Positions 1-7,936 are shown, numbered from the stretch's first letter. The stretch: DNA of 64,000 nucleotides from Tsukamurella tyrosinosolvens (GCF_900104775.1 NZ_FNSA01000003.1:186001-250000); one strand, 5' to 3'. Made by a program: numbers and translations. The notes: a model not told the origin generated them from the letters alone.

Positions 1-510
1 TACGCCGCGCAGTCGAGCTGCTTCCGGCGCGAGGCCGGCTCGTACGGCAAGGACACGCGCGGCATCATCCGTGTGCACCAGTTCGACAAGATCGAGATGT
101 TCGTCTACTGCAAGCCCGAGGACGCGGAGGCCGAACACCAGCGCCTGCTGAACTGGGAGAAGGAGATGCTCGCGGCGGTCGAGGTGCCCTACCGGGTGAT
201 CGACGTGGCGGCGGGCGACCTGGGCTCGTCGGCGGCGCGCAAGTACGACAGCGAGGCGTGGGTGCCGTCGCAGGGCCGTTACCGCGAGCTGACGTCGACG
301 TCGAACTGCACCACGTTCCAGGCGCGGCGCCTGGGCATCCGGTACCGCGATTCCGACGGTAGGCCGCAGGTCGCGGCCACGTTGAACGGGACGCTGGCGA
401 CGACGCGCTGGCTCGTCGCGATCTGGGAGAACCACCAGCAGCCCGACGGTTCCGTCCGCGTCCCCGCCGCGCTGCAGCCGTTCATCGGAACGGACGTGCT
501 GCGGCCGTAA
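1..510 (+). CDS. serS: Seryl-tRNA synthetase, C-terminal part (5' end outside window)
   Basis: This open frame enters from the left edge and gives the last 169 residues of a class II seryl-tRNA synthetase, the cytoplasmic enzyme that charges tRNA-Ser. Visible class II features are the motif 2 region ([22 protein letters not shown]) near the start and the motif 3 region ([14 protein letters not shown]) near the end, with the serine-pocket segment [19 protein letters not shown] between. The internal GTG at 73 lies inside motif 2 and is not a real start. The 3' end overlaps the convergent MerR gene by 29 bp. Confidence 0.96.
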   Translation, partial: YAAQSSCFRREAGSYGKDTRGIIRVHQFDKIEMFVYCKPEDAEAEHQRLLNWEKEMLAAVEVPYRVIDVAAGDLGSSAARKYDSEAWVPSQGRYRELTSTSNCTTFQARRLGIRYRDSDGRPQVAATLNGTLATTRWLVAIWENHQQPDGSVRVPAALQPFIGTDVLRP

Positions 511-880
511 GGTCCCGGCCCGAGGCGAAGCCGGAGCACTCCGGGCACTGGGTGACGACCGGGTGTGCGCAGGTGAGCGTGTGCTCGAGGAACGCATCGG
601 CGCGCCGCAATTCGTCGATGCGTCCGGCGATCGCCGCCCGGTGCTCGCGCAGGCGTGCGGCGCGGTCCGCCGTATCGGCGACGATCAGCTGCTTGATCTG
701 GTCGAGCGAGAGCCCGGCGCGCTGGCACAGGAAGATCAGGCGGGCCCGCGCGACGTGCTCGTCGGAGTAGCTGCGCTGCCCGCCGGGTTCCCGCGGCGGC
801 ACGAGTACGCCGACGTCCTCCCAGTGCCGGAGGACGTGCGTGGCCACGCCCACCTCCACCGCTGCGTCTCCGATGCGCAT
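482..880 (-). CDS. MerR family transcriptional regulator
   Basis: A 132-residue MerR-type regulator. The N-terminal winged helix ([24 protein letters not shown]) with the typical [19 protein letters not shown] wing is followed by a dimerisation helix (about residues 75-100). The C-terminal part has two cysteines (CAHP, CPEC) that could bind a metal or thiol ligand, but no known effector motif is recognised. It is divergent from the MBL-fold hydrolase at 928 across a 47-bp gap holding a perfect 20-bp palindrome, so it probably controls that gene and itself. A Shine-Dalgarno-like AAAGG lies before the ATG. Confidence 0.9.
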   Translation of the reverse strand: MRIGDAAVEVGVATHVLRHWEDVGVLVPPREPGGQRSYSDEHVARARLIFLCQRAGLSLDQIKQLIVADTADRAARLREHRAAIAGRIDELRRADAFLEHTLTCAHPVVTQCPECSGFASGRDLTAAARPFR

Positions 881-893
881 GCGTTCCGCCTTT

Positions 894-913
894 ACTTCAG
901 GTCGACCTGAAGT
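894..913. promoter_or_regulatory. 20-bp palindromic operator between merR-type gene and MBL hydrolase
   Basis: ACTTCAGGTCGACCTGAAGT is a perfect 20-bp palindrome in the divergent promoter region. MerR proteins bind such dyads placed between -35 and -10 elements with an overlong spacer. A TACCGT box at 916-921 follows directly and could be the -10 of the hydrolase, giving a leaderless transcript starting at its ATG (928). That the adjacent regulator binds here is inference from position. Confidence 0.75.
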
Positions 914-927
914 TCTACCGTAACGCC

Positions 928-1914
928 ATGACGGACACCACCGGACAGATCGCCACCGACCCCATCATCGACCGCGTCGCACCGACGGCCCTGAGCACGT
1001 GCTGCCGCGCGGTCGGGCAGTCGCTCGCGGGTGCCGTGCGTCCGCGCCGGCCCGATCCCGCCCGGATCGCGCGGCTGCGCGAGGCGCTCGTCGCGCCGCC
1101 GGCGTCGTCGGTGACGGTACGCCTGCGAGCGCTGCCTCAGATCCCGCGCGTCGTGCGCTCGATGACGGTGATGGAAGGCGTGCGGAGTCCGGCGACGATC
1201 CGGATGGACATGCGCACCTACGTGATCGACCACCCGTCCGCCCGGATCCTGCTCGACCCGTCGGTCGCCTCCCAGGTGCGCGAGCGGGTGCTCGGCGCCA
1301 TGCAGCCGATGCTCCGCGCCGCCGTGATGCCGTCCCCGGACGTCCTCAGCACCGTCGAGGCGCTGCACCGCGGCGGGGTGGATCCGGCGAGCGTTGACCT
1401 CGCGCTGTCGACGCACCTCCACTGGGATCACGTCAGCGGGCTACTCGACCTGCCCGCCCTGCCGCTGATGGCGCACCGTCGGGAGCACGAGTGGGCGGTC
1501 GCCGGCGAGCTGGCGCCGGCCGCGGGGGTGCGCCCCGCGCTCGCCGGCCGCACGATGGACCTGCGGGACCTCGACGGCCCGCCGGTGCTGGCGTTCCCGG
1601 CGAGCCACGACGTCTTCGGCGACGGCGCGGTCGTGCTCGTCGACCTGGCCGGGCACACCCCGGGCAGCGTCGGCGTGCTGCTGAACACCGAACGCGGGCG
1701 CGTGCTCATGGCCGGCGACGCCGTGTGGCACTCCGAGCAGCTGGTGCACGGCGCGCAGAAGGCGGCGTTCCCGGGGCTGCTCGTCGACGTCGACCGCGAC
1801 GCGACCTTCGCGACGATGATGCGCCTCATGGCGCTCCCCGGCGATGTCACGGTCGTGCCGTGCCACGATCACGACCTCGCGGCGCGCTGGGCGAAGGACG
1901 AGGGCGGTGCCTAG
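928..1914 (+). CDS. MBL fold metallo-hydrolase
   Basis: A 328-residue metallo-beta-lactamase-fold hydrolase. The zinc-binding signature THLHWDHVSG (HxHxDH), a downstream GHTPGSVG histidine, the AGDAVWH aspartate and a C-terminal CHDHD histidine complete a typical dinuclear metal site. The family covers lactonases, thioesterases and other hydrolases, and the substrate cannot be read from the sequence. The N-terminal 100 residues carry no signal peptide, so it is likely cytoplasmic. It is divergent from the MerR gene and probably under its control. The stop codon overlaps the convergent roadblock gene by 4 bp. Confidence 0.88.
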   Translation: MTDTTGQIATDPIIDRVAPTALSTCCRAVGQSLAGAVRPRRPDPARIARLREALVAPPASSVTVRLRALPQIPRVVRSMTVMEGVRSPATIRMDMRTYVIDHPSARILLDPSVASQVRERVLGAMQPMLRAAVMPSPDVLSTVEALHRGGVDPASVDLALSTHLHWDHVSGLLDLPALPLMAHRREHEWAVAGELAPAAGVRPALAGRTMDLRDLDGPPVLAFPASHDVFGDGAVVLVDLAGHTPGSVGVLLNTERGRVLMAGDAVWHSEQLVHGAQKAAFPGLLVDVDRDATFATMMRLMALPGDVTVVPCHDHDLAARWAKDEGGA

Positions 1915-3509
1915 ACCTCGATCTGCTCCGCCAGCTTGGTGAGGCGGAAGCGGGCCATCGCGAGGTTGGCGCGCGAGCGGTCGAGCACCAGGTAGAGGAA
2001 CAGGTCGTCGGTGCCCTGGTTGATGGGGCGCACGATCTGGTACTGCGTGCCGAGGGTGATGAGGATGTCCTCGATGTGGTCGTCGAGGTCCAGATCGCCC
2101 AGCGTGCGGCCCATGGCCTGCACCAGCGCCGAGTTGCCCGCCGCCGCGACCTCGAGATTGAACTCCGCGGGGTCGCCGGCGGTCGCGAGCGCCATGCCGC
2201 TGCTCGCGTCGACCAGCGCGACGCCGAGCGCGCCGTCGATGGTCATGGCTTCCTGGAGGGACTCGTTGAATTCGGTCATGTCACCGGGTTCCTTCGGCTC
2301 GTGCGGTGCCTGGCGGTTCTGCAGACCCTGCAGGGTCTCGGGATCGACGTAGGTCTCATCGATCTGCGTGTACGGGAACGGATCGATCGCGAGCGGCTCG
2401 TCGAACGCCGGCGGCGCCTGCTGCTCCGCCGCGCCCGCGTCCGTCGCGGTCTCCTCGGTCGCGGCCTCGGTGCGCGTCGCCCGCTCGGTGTCGGCCCCGT
2501 CGTCGGCGCCGGCCTCCCCGTCCGCGGCCGGCTCCTCGGCAGCGACCTGCCCGTCGGCGGCCGGTTCCTCGACCGGAGCCTCGGCGGGGGTCGGCTGCTC
2601 GTCCTCGACGACCCGCGTGTCGGTCACGGCCTGCGCGTCGAACGGCTCGTCGTCGGCCGGCTCGTCCTCACTCGCGACGTCGTCGGTAGCGACGCCTTCG
2701 CTCGCGGTTTCCGCGGGCGCGGCCGAGGGGGCCCCGTGCTCGAGCACCTCCACGTCCACCACCTCGACGTCGATGTACGACTCGTCGGGCTCGTCGAGGG
2801 TCTCGGACTCCGGGTGCGCCTCGAACGTCGCCTCGAGGGTCTCGCCGGCATCGTCGTGCCCCGACGGCGCGGCGTCCACCCAGAGGTCGTCCGCGCGGCC
2901 CTCGGCGCGGGGCTCGAACCGGGGCGGCGCGAACTGGTCGAAGCCGCCGTCGAAGGCGGTGGCGGACGTGTTCGACGCCGTCTGCGGCCCCGTCGACGCG
3001 CTGTAGCCGAAGCCGCCGACCACCCCGGCCTCGAAGGTGTCCGACGCCTGCTGCACGCCCTGGAAGGTCTCGGAGGTCAGCGGGTCGGTCAGGGGGTCGG
3101 GCTTGGTGCGGGGCGCGTCGGGCGCCGGGCTCCCGGGCTGCGGGTACGACGGTGCCGCCACCCCGGCCAGCGGATCCGACGGTGCCGGCCCGGGGGCACC
3201 GGGCACGGACGCGGCGCGCGGAGCGGACGGCGTGCCCGGAGCGGACGGCGGCGCGCCCGCGGCGGCCCGGGCCGCCTCCTGCGCGGCGACCTGCACCTCG
3301 GGCGGCGGGATCACGCGCGGTCGGCGCGGCGGCTGTCCCTGCGGAGCCTGCTGTCCCGGCGGCGGCCCCTGCGGGGGAGCGGTGGGCGGCACCGTCGGGG
3401 GAGCGGGCGGTGCGGCGGGCGCCGGGCGCGAGCCCATGCCCGTGTCGTGCACGCCGTAGTAGTCCTCGACGCGCTGCCGGTTGTTGCGCGGACGCCGCGG
3501 CCCGCTCAT
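1911..3509 (-). CDS. Proline-rich/acidic protein with C-terminal roadblock/LC7-like domain
   Basis: A 532-residue protein with three parts. Residues 1-170 are rich in Pro, Ala and Gln. Residues 170-400 are strongly acidic and low complexity (Glu, Asp, Ala, Thr). A compact C-terminal domain of about 120 residues (MTEFNESLQEAMTIDGALGV ... AMARFRLTKLAEQIEV) resembles the roadblock/LC7 dimerisation fold found beside small GTPases in actinobacteria. The start overlaps the upstream Rieske gene as ATGA, so translation is coupled. An internal ATG at 2279, preceded by AAGGA, could also release the roadblock domain alone. Function unknown; a role as a partner of the Rieske-MBL protein is inference. Confidence 0.75.
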   Translation of the reverse strand: MSGPRRPRNNRQRVEDYYGVHDTGMGSRPAPAAPPAPPTVPPTAPPQGPPPGQQAPQGQPPRRPRVIPPPEVQVAAQEAARAAAGAPPSAPGTPSAPRAASVPGAPGPAPSDPLAGVAAPSYPQPGSPAPDAPRTKPDPLTDPLTSETFQGVQQASDTFEAGVVGGFGYSASTGPQTASNTSATAFDGGFDQFAPPRFEPRAEGRADDLWVDAAPSGHDDAGETLEATFEAHPESETLDEPDESYIDVEVVDVEVLEHGAPSAAPAETASEGVATDDVASEDEPADDEPFDAQAVTDTRVVEDEQPTPAEAPVEEPAADGQVAAEEPAADGEAGADDGADTERATRTEAATEETATDAGAAEQQAPPAFDEPLAIDPFPYTQIDETYVDPETLQGLQNRQAPHEPKEPGDMTEFNESLQEAMTIDGALGVALVDASSGMALATAGDPAEFNLEVAAAGNSALVQAMGRTLGDLDLDDHIEDILITLGTQYQIVRPINQGTDDLFLYLVLDRSRANLAMARFRLTKLAEQIEV

Positions 3510-5095
3510 GTCAGCTTCTTCGCGCGCAGCTCGTGCCCGCTGGAGGTCAGGCAGCGGCCGGACTCGAGGTCCCACTGCCAGCCGTGCAGGTTGCAGGTCA
3601 GCTTGCCGCCTTCGACCACGCCGAACTTCGACAGGTCGGCCTTGAGGTGCGGGCAGCGGCGCTGCACCTCCCAGCCGTCCAGCTCGGTCGACGCGGTGTC
3701 GTCGTGCGCCTCGGAGAACCAGCCGTCGGCGTAGGCGATCCGCTCGTCGGTGAGGCACTTGAAGAAGGTGTAGAGGAACTCGTTGTAGCCGCCGATGCGC
3801 CACGTGGTGAACCGCGTCGACAGGAAGATTGTGTTCACCCAGTCCGGCTCGTCGTCGCGCAGCACCGTGCGCACCAGCTCCGCGGCGATGCGGAAGCCGT
3901 ACCGGTACTTGCCGTCGCCCTCCTCCGGGCTGCGGACCGTGCGGTTCGGGAAGTCGAGCACGACGGTCTCGACGGCACCGTCGGGCGAGGCCATCTCGAG
4001 CCCGACCGCGTAGCCGATCCCGTCGCTGATCAGCGCGGACGCCTGCATGATCGGCTCGAACTTGGCCTTGAGGGCCGGCAGCAGGGGCTGCCCGTCGTCC
4101 TTCGCCCACGTGGCCTTCTCGGCCTCGAGGACCGGCGCCTGGCGGGCCGCGAAGGCGTCCAGGTAGGCCGTCTTGTTCTCGAAGATGTCCATCACCTCGG
4201 CCTCGGAGACCGGGTGCGTGAGGGACTTCAGCTCCTTGCCGGCGAAGTCGCCGACGGTGCCGGGGATGAACAGCAGGCCGCCGTCGTTGCCGTTCGCCTT
4301 CATCTGCTCCAGGAAGGTGATCTGGTCCGGGAAGATGTTCGACGGGTCGCCGCCGATCGTCTCGCGGTCCACGCGGCCCTCGTCGTTGAGGTAGCGCAGC
4401 TCGGGATCGAGGAACGCGGGCGGGCCCGCGGACGGCACGACCCAGGTGCCGGCGACCTGGTCGACGTAGCTGCGGGCGCGGTCCATGCCGCGCTGGCGCT
4501 TCTGCTCGGCGAAGCGGCGCTTGGAGCCCTTCGGCATGTCGTAGACCATCGGGTACCAGATGGCGCCCGAGTATTGCAGCAGGTGCACGTCGATGCCGCC
4601 GAACTCGTCGAGCACCTCCATGTCCACCGGGCGGGCGTCGTTCATGTTGAACAGCACCGTCTCGCCGTCGGAGACGACGAGGCCCGAGTCGCCGATCGGG
4701 CCGTCCGCGGGTGCGCGCAGCGCGATGATCATCACGTCGAGGTCGCCCTTGGGGCCGCTGACCGTGTGCTTGACGGAGTCCTGCGTCTCGAAGAACTTCG
4801 TGAAGCCCAGCTTCTCCAGCTCGCGCCGCAGGTCCGGCACGGGGTAATCGGGCAGCATGACGGTCGCGTCCTTGCTCACGTTCTCGGCGAGATTCTTCGC
4901 GTCGAAGTGGTCGCGGTGCAGGTGGGAGACGTAGAGGTAGTCGACGTCGCCCAGGGCTTTCCAGTCCAGCTGCGTGTTGTCCGGGAAGGGGAACCACGAG
5001 CCGAAGTACGCGGGGTTCACCCACGGATCGCACAGGATGGTGCCTGCGGCGGTGGAGATGTGGAAACCCGCGTGCCCGACGCTGGTGACCTGCAC
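3506..5095 (-). CDS. MBL-fold protein fused to a C-terminal Rieske [2Fe-2S] domain (Rv3818-like)
   Basis: A 529-residue protein with an N-terminal metallo-beta-lactamase-like domain (GHAGFHI, then SHLHRDHFD with HxHxDH) and a C-terminal Rieske domain whose ligands are visible as CPHLKADL and CNLHGWQWDL (CxH and CxxH). It is the counterpart of M. tuberculosis Rv3818, a conserved gene of the cell-wall locus with no assigned reaction. I chose the GTG at 5095 because AAAGG precedes it by 7 nt and the protein then begins at the conserved VTSVGHAGFH. The frame extends to a GTG at 5161, but that extra piece looks like promoter sequence. Confidence 0.88.
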   Translation of the reverse strand: MQVTSVGHAGFHISTAAGTILCDPWVNPAYFGSWFPFPDNTQLDWKALGDVDYLYVSHLHRDHFDAKNLAENVSKDATVMLPDYPVPDLRRELEKLGFTKFFETQDSVKHTVSGPKGDLDVMIIALRAPADGPIGDSGLVVSDGETVLFNMNDARPVDMEVLDEFGGIDVHLLQYSGAIWYPMVYDMPKGSKRRFAEQKRQRGMDRARSYVDQVAGTWVVPSAGPPAFLDPELRYLNDEGRVDRETIGGDPSNIFPDQITFLEQMKANGNDGGLLFIPGTVGDFAGKELKSLTHPVSEAEVMDIFENKTAYLDAFAARQAPVLEAEKATWAKDDGQPLLPALKAKFEPIMQASALISDGIGYAVGLEMASPDGAVETVVLDFPNRTVRSPEEGDGKYRYGFRIAAELVRTVLRDDEPDWVNTIFLSTRFTTWRIGGYNEFLYTFFKCLTDERIAYADGWFSEAHDDTASTELDGWEVQRRCPHLKADLSKFGVVEGGKLTCNLHGWQWDLESGRCLTSSGHELRAKKLT

Positions 5096-5195
5096 TGTGG
5101 AGCCTTTCGCCGTGATCGTTACCGCTACAGCGTAATGGGCGCCCGGCGTACCGGCTGACACACCGTGGAGACGGCCGCGCGGCTACGCTGGCCGT

Positions 5196-5960
5196 GTGGA
5201 ACCCGTCTACGGAACGATCATCAAGGTGGCCCGCGGCATGTGGGCCTATCAGGGCATCAAGTTCACCGAGGTGGACTTCCATAAGTTCCCTCGCACCGGT
5301 GGCGCCGTCGTGGCGATCAACCACACCGGTTACCTCGACTTCCCGTTCGCGGGCAAGCCCGCCGACGAGGCCGGGCACCGCAAGGTGCGGTTCATGGCGA
5401 AGCAGGAGGTCTTCGACAATTCGAAGACCGGCCCCATCATGCGCGCGCTGCGGCACATCCCCGTCGACCGCGAGGCGGGAGCGACCGCCTACCAGGCCGC
5501 GGTGGACGCGCTCAAGGCCGGCGAGCTCGTCGGCGTCTACCCCGAGGCCACGCACAGCCGCAGCTTCGAGCTCAAGGGTTTCAAGTCCGGCGCCGCGCGC
5601 ATGGCGATCGAGGCGAACGTGCCGATCGTCCCCGTCGTGGTCTGGGGCGCCCAGCAGATCTGGACCAAGGGCCTCCCCAAGCAGCTCGGCCGGAACAAGT
5701 TCCGCATCGTCATCGGCGTCTGCGACCCGCTGGATCCCGTCGGGCCGCCCGACGAGCTGACCGCCCGGCTCAAGGACTCGATGCAGGCCATGCTGCTGCA
5801 GTTGCAGGATCTGTACGGCCCGCACCCGCAGGGCGAGCCGTGGGTGCCCGCGCGCCTCGGCGGCACCGCGCCCACGCTGGAGGAGGCGGACGCCATGGAC
5901 GCCGCCGACCTCGACGAGCGTCGCCGCGCCCGGGAGGAACGTCAGGCCGACGGTGCCTGA
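5196..5960 (+). CDS. Lysophospholipid/1-acylglycerol-3-phosphate acyltransferase (Rv3816c-like)
   Basis: A 254-residue PlsC-family acyltransferase. The catalytic NHTGYLD block (HxxxxD type), the substrate motif GVYPEATHS and the VPIVPVVVWG block are all present in order. It would acylate lysophosphatidate or a related lipid at the inner membrane face. Synteny with M. tuberculosis Rv3816c, next to the Rieske gene, supports the assignment. The GTG start sits 6 nt after a TACGCT box (5184-5189), so the mRNA is probably leaderless. Its last 8 bases overlap the next gene, and both probably form one operon. The charged C-terminal tail (ERRRAREERQ) is poorly conserved. Confidence 0.9.
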   Translation: MEPVYGTIIKVARGMWAYQGIKFTEVDFHKFPRTGGAVVAINHTGYLDFPFAGKPADEAGHRKVRFMAKQEVFDNSKTGPIMRALRHIPVDREAGATAYQAAVDALKAGELVGVYPEATHSRSFELKGFKSGAARMAIEANVPIVPVVVWGAQQIWTKGLPKQLGRNKFRIVIGVCDPLDPVGPPDELTARLKDSMQAMLLQLQDLYGPHPQGEPWVPARLGGTAPTLEEADAMDAADLDERRRAREERQADGA

Positions 5961-6858
5961 GGGCGCCGGTTCCGAGTTCGGCGTGGTCGCTGCATCCGAG
6001 GGGTCCGGCGCTGCTGCGGCGGCGCCGGGGCTCGAGGTGCTCGGCGCGGCGCCGATCCTGGTCGCGAGCGACGTCGACGGCACGCTCGTCGACGACCATG
6101 AGCGCCTGACACTGCGGACGCACGTCGCCGTGAACGCGGTGCGCGACGCCGGCGGCCATTTCGTGCTCGCCACCGGCCGCCCGCCGCGGGCCGTTGACCC
6201 GATCGCCGACCAGCTCGACTTCGCGCCGCTGGCCGTGTGCGCGAACGGCGCGGTGCTCTACGACACCGGTTCGGGCCGGGTGGTCTCGGCGTCGCTGATG
6301 TCGCCGGAGCTGCTGGAGACCGTCGCCGACCTCGTCCGCCGGCTGCTGCCCGGCGCCGGCTTCGCCGCCGAGCGGGTCGCGCACGGCGAGCACGACACCG
6401 CGACGCCGCGGTTCGCCGCGTCGACCGGGTACCAGCACGCCTGGCTCGAACCCGACACCGTCACCGCCGCCGACGCCGAGGTCCTCGCCCACCCCGCCGT
6501 GAAGCTCCTGGTCCGGCAGCCGGGCATGACCTCCGACGAGATGCACGCCCGCATCGCCCCGCACCTGGAGGGCCTCGCCGACGTCACCTACGCCACGAAC
6601 AACGGGCTCATCGAGTTCCACGTCCCCGGCGTCACCAAGGCCACCGGCATCCAGCTGGCGATCGAGCACCTCGGCCTTACCGGGGACCTCCGCACCGCCG
6701 CGTTCGGCGACATGCCCAACGACGCCGAGATGCTGCGCTGGGCGAGCATGGGTGTCGCGATGGGCAACGCCCACCCGTTGGCCCGCGGCGCCGCGAACAC
6801 GGTGACCGCGACCAACCTCGATGACGGCGTCGCCCGGGTGCTCGAGCGCTGGTTCTAG
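5953..6858 (+). CDS. HAD superfamily (Cof-type) phosphatase (Rv3813c-like)
   Basis: A 301-residue haloacid dehalogenase-type hydrolase. Motif I DVDGTLVDD holds the nucleophilic aspartate, motif II is LATGR, the lysine motif is in the KATGIQ segment, and motif IV is GDMPNDAEML. The central cap domain is of the Cof type, whose members dephosphorylate sugar phosphates or nucleotides. The N-terminal 35 residues are Ala/Gly-rich and probably disordered. The GTG start overlaps the acyltransferase by 8 bp. The counterpart is Rv3813c. The stop codon is followed 22 bp later by the first hairpin of the DUF559 cassette. Confidence 0.9.
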   Translation: MPEGAGSEFGVVAASEGSGAAAAAPGLEVLGAAPILVASDVDGTLVDDHERLTLRTHVAVNAVRDAGGHFVLATGRPPRAVDPIADQLDFAPLAVCANGAVLYDTGSGRVVSASLMSPELLETVADLVRRLLPGAGFAAERVAHGEHDTATPRFAASTGYQHAWLEPDTVTAADAEVLAHPAVKLLVRQPGMTSDEMHARIAPHLEGLADVTYATNNGLIEFHVPGVTKATGIQLAIEHLGLTGDLRTAAFGDMPNDAEMLRWASMGVAMGNAHPLARGAANTVTATNLDDGVARVLERWF

Positions 6859-6880
6859 CCCGTTCGACGGTGCGCGACGC

Positions 6881-6944
6881 ACATCTTTCGAAGCGTTCTG
6901 TGACGGAACCCGCTCGGTTCCTCGCAGAACGCTTCGAAAGATGT
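6881..6944. repeat. 64-bp hairpin, left boundary of DUF559 cassette 1
   Basis: Perfect 20-bp arms ACATCTTTCGAAGCGTTCTG (6881-6900) and its reverse complement (6925-6944) enclose an inner stem (GGAACC/GGTTCC) with a 5-nt loop. The same arms and total length recur at 7832-7895 on the other side of the DUF559 gene. The two interiors differ, yet both still pair, so the structure rather than the exact sequence seems to be kept. Confidence 0.9.
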
Positions 6945-6969
6945 CGGTGGGGGATCCGATCTCGGCGCT

Positions 6970-6991
6970 GGTGCGTCCAATGGGTATGGGG
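6970..6991 (+). promoter_or_regulatory. 22-nt start-region motif shared with DUF559 gene 2
   Basis: GGTGCGTCCAATGG followed by GTATGGGG spans the proposed start codons of this gene. The start region of the other DUF559 gene (58656-58635, minus strand) matches it at 21 of 22 positions, although the genes are otherwise divergent and lie 51 kb apart. It may be a translation, autoregulatory or recognition element. Confidence 0.65.
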
Positions 6992-7831
6992 GTCCCCACA
7001 CGAGAGTTGGTTCCGTACGCGACGCCGTACGAGATCCGTGCTCGATACCAGCAGGTGATCCGCGGTGTGCGCATGCCCGCGGGTCGGCCGGTGACGTTCC
7101 GCGACCTGATCGACGCGGCTCTGCTGCTGTATCCCGACGCCGTGTTCTGCGGGTGGACCGCCGCGGCCCTGCACGGCGTCGCGTACTGCGCCGACAGGCC
7201 GATCGAGGTCTGGTTTCCGCTGCCCCGACGACGGCAGGGGATCGTCATCCGCGGCGGCGCCATGCCCGATGCGGACGTGATCGTCGTCGACGGCCTCCGG
7301 CTCACGACGGGCGCCCGCACGTTCGTCGACATCGCCCGTTTCACCGACGGTGACGATGCCGTCGTCGGCGCGGATCAGTGCCTGCGGGTGCGCGACGACG
7401 GACGGTCCGTCACGACGGTGCAGGACGTCGCCGACTACCTCGACGCCCACGCGCACCTGCACCGGTCGCGTCGAGTGCGCGCCGTGCTCGCCGAGGCCGA
7501 CGGAGGAGCCGAATCGCCACCCGAAACGCATCTGCGACTGCTACTCCATCGGGCCGGTCTCACCATGTTCGCCACGCAGATCGTCATCGACGGTGGCCGC
7601 TACCGCCTCGACCTCGGCGCGGACGAGTACAAGGTCGCCGTCGAATACGACGGCCGCGATCACGCCGATCCAGGGCAACAGAGTCTGGACGCGACTCGTC
7701 GCAACACTCTGCGGCACGACTACGGCTGGGAGGTCATCGTGGTCACCGCGAAGATCCTGTCCGAGGGACGTGACGAGATGCTCCGCCAGGTGCGGTCCGC
7801 CCTGGATGAGCGTGCACACGCGGCGGCATGA
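6980..7831 (+). CDS. DUF559 domain (PD-(D/E)XK endonuclease-like) protein 1
   Basis: A protein of about 283 residues. The C-terminal third is a DUF559 domain of the Vsr-like PD-(D/E)XK fold: an E in PETHLRLLL (E182), then D211 in YRLDLG, and E222/D224 in VAVEYDG, followed by RDH and the R..TLRHDYGWEVI strand. The N-terminal two thirds resemble the AbiEi-like region common in actinobacterial DUF559 proteins. Three in-frame ATGs (6941, 6980, 6986) are possible. I prefer 6980 because the shared start motif surrounds it, and 6941 lies inside the hairpin. The stop TGA abuts the second hairpin. Biochemical function is unknown. Confidence 0.75.
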   Translation: MGMGVPTRELVPYATPYEIRARYQQVIRGVRMPAGRPVTFRDLIDAALLLYPDAVFCGWTAAALHGVAYCADRPIEVWFPLPRRRQGIVIRGGAMPDADVIVVDGLRLTTGARTFVDIARFTDGDDAVVGADQCLRVRDDGRSVTTVQDVADYLDAHAHLHRSRRVRAVLAEADGGAESPPETHLRLLLHRAGLTMFATQIVIDGGRYRLDLGADEYKVAVEYDGRDHADPGQQSLDATRRNTLRHDYGWEVIVVTAKILSEGRDEMLRQVRSALDERAHAAA

Positions 7832-7895
7832 ACATCTTTCGAAGCGTTCTGCGATGAACCGGGCACGATTCGTCGCAGAACGCTTCGAAAGATGT
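7832..7895. repeat. 64-bp hairpin, right boundary of DUF559 cassette 1
   Basis: The same perfect 20-bp arms as at 6881-6944 (7832-7851 and 7876-7895) with a different inner stem (GCGATGAA/TTCGTCGC including one wobble pair) and a 10-nt loop. It starts at the base immediately after the DUF559 stop codon. It could also terminate transcription. Confidence 0.9.
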
Positions 7896-7936
7896 GGAGC
7901 TGCATGTGCGTGAACCCGCGCCGACCCGGCACCGGG

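Larger units (their letters stand above)
6881..7895 (+). mobile_element. Putative hairpin-bounded DUF559 cassette 1
   Basis: The unit consists of a 64-bp hairpin, one DUF559 gene and a second 64-bp hairpin with identical 20-bp arms. The two hairpins match slightly better in inverted (57/64) than direct (55/64) alignment, as expected for terminal inverted repeats. It separates the HAD gene from the SpoIID/LytB gene inside an otherwise conserved locus. I see no target-site duplication and no known transposase, so mobility is inference. Compare the similar unit at 57693-58728. Confidence 0.45.

Noticed and set aside
3510-6173. Continuation of the roadblock gene frame far upstream on the minus strand
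   Set aside because: It runs antisense or out of frame through the Rieske, acyltransferase and HAD genes. The real start is the ATG at 3509 coupled to the Rieske stop.
6941-6979. ATG at 6941 as the start of DUF559 gene 1
   Set aside because: It lies in the last four bases of the hairpin; the motif shared with the other DUF559 gene surrounds the ATGs at 6980 and 6986.
6859-7895. Target-site duplication flanking DUF559 cassette 1 or 2
   Set aside because: The bases immediately outside the hairpins do not match in either cassette.
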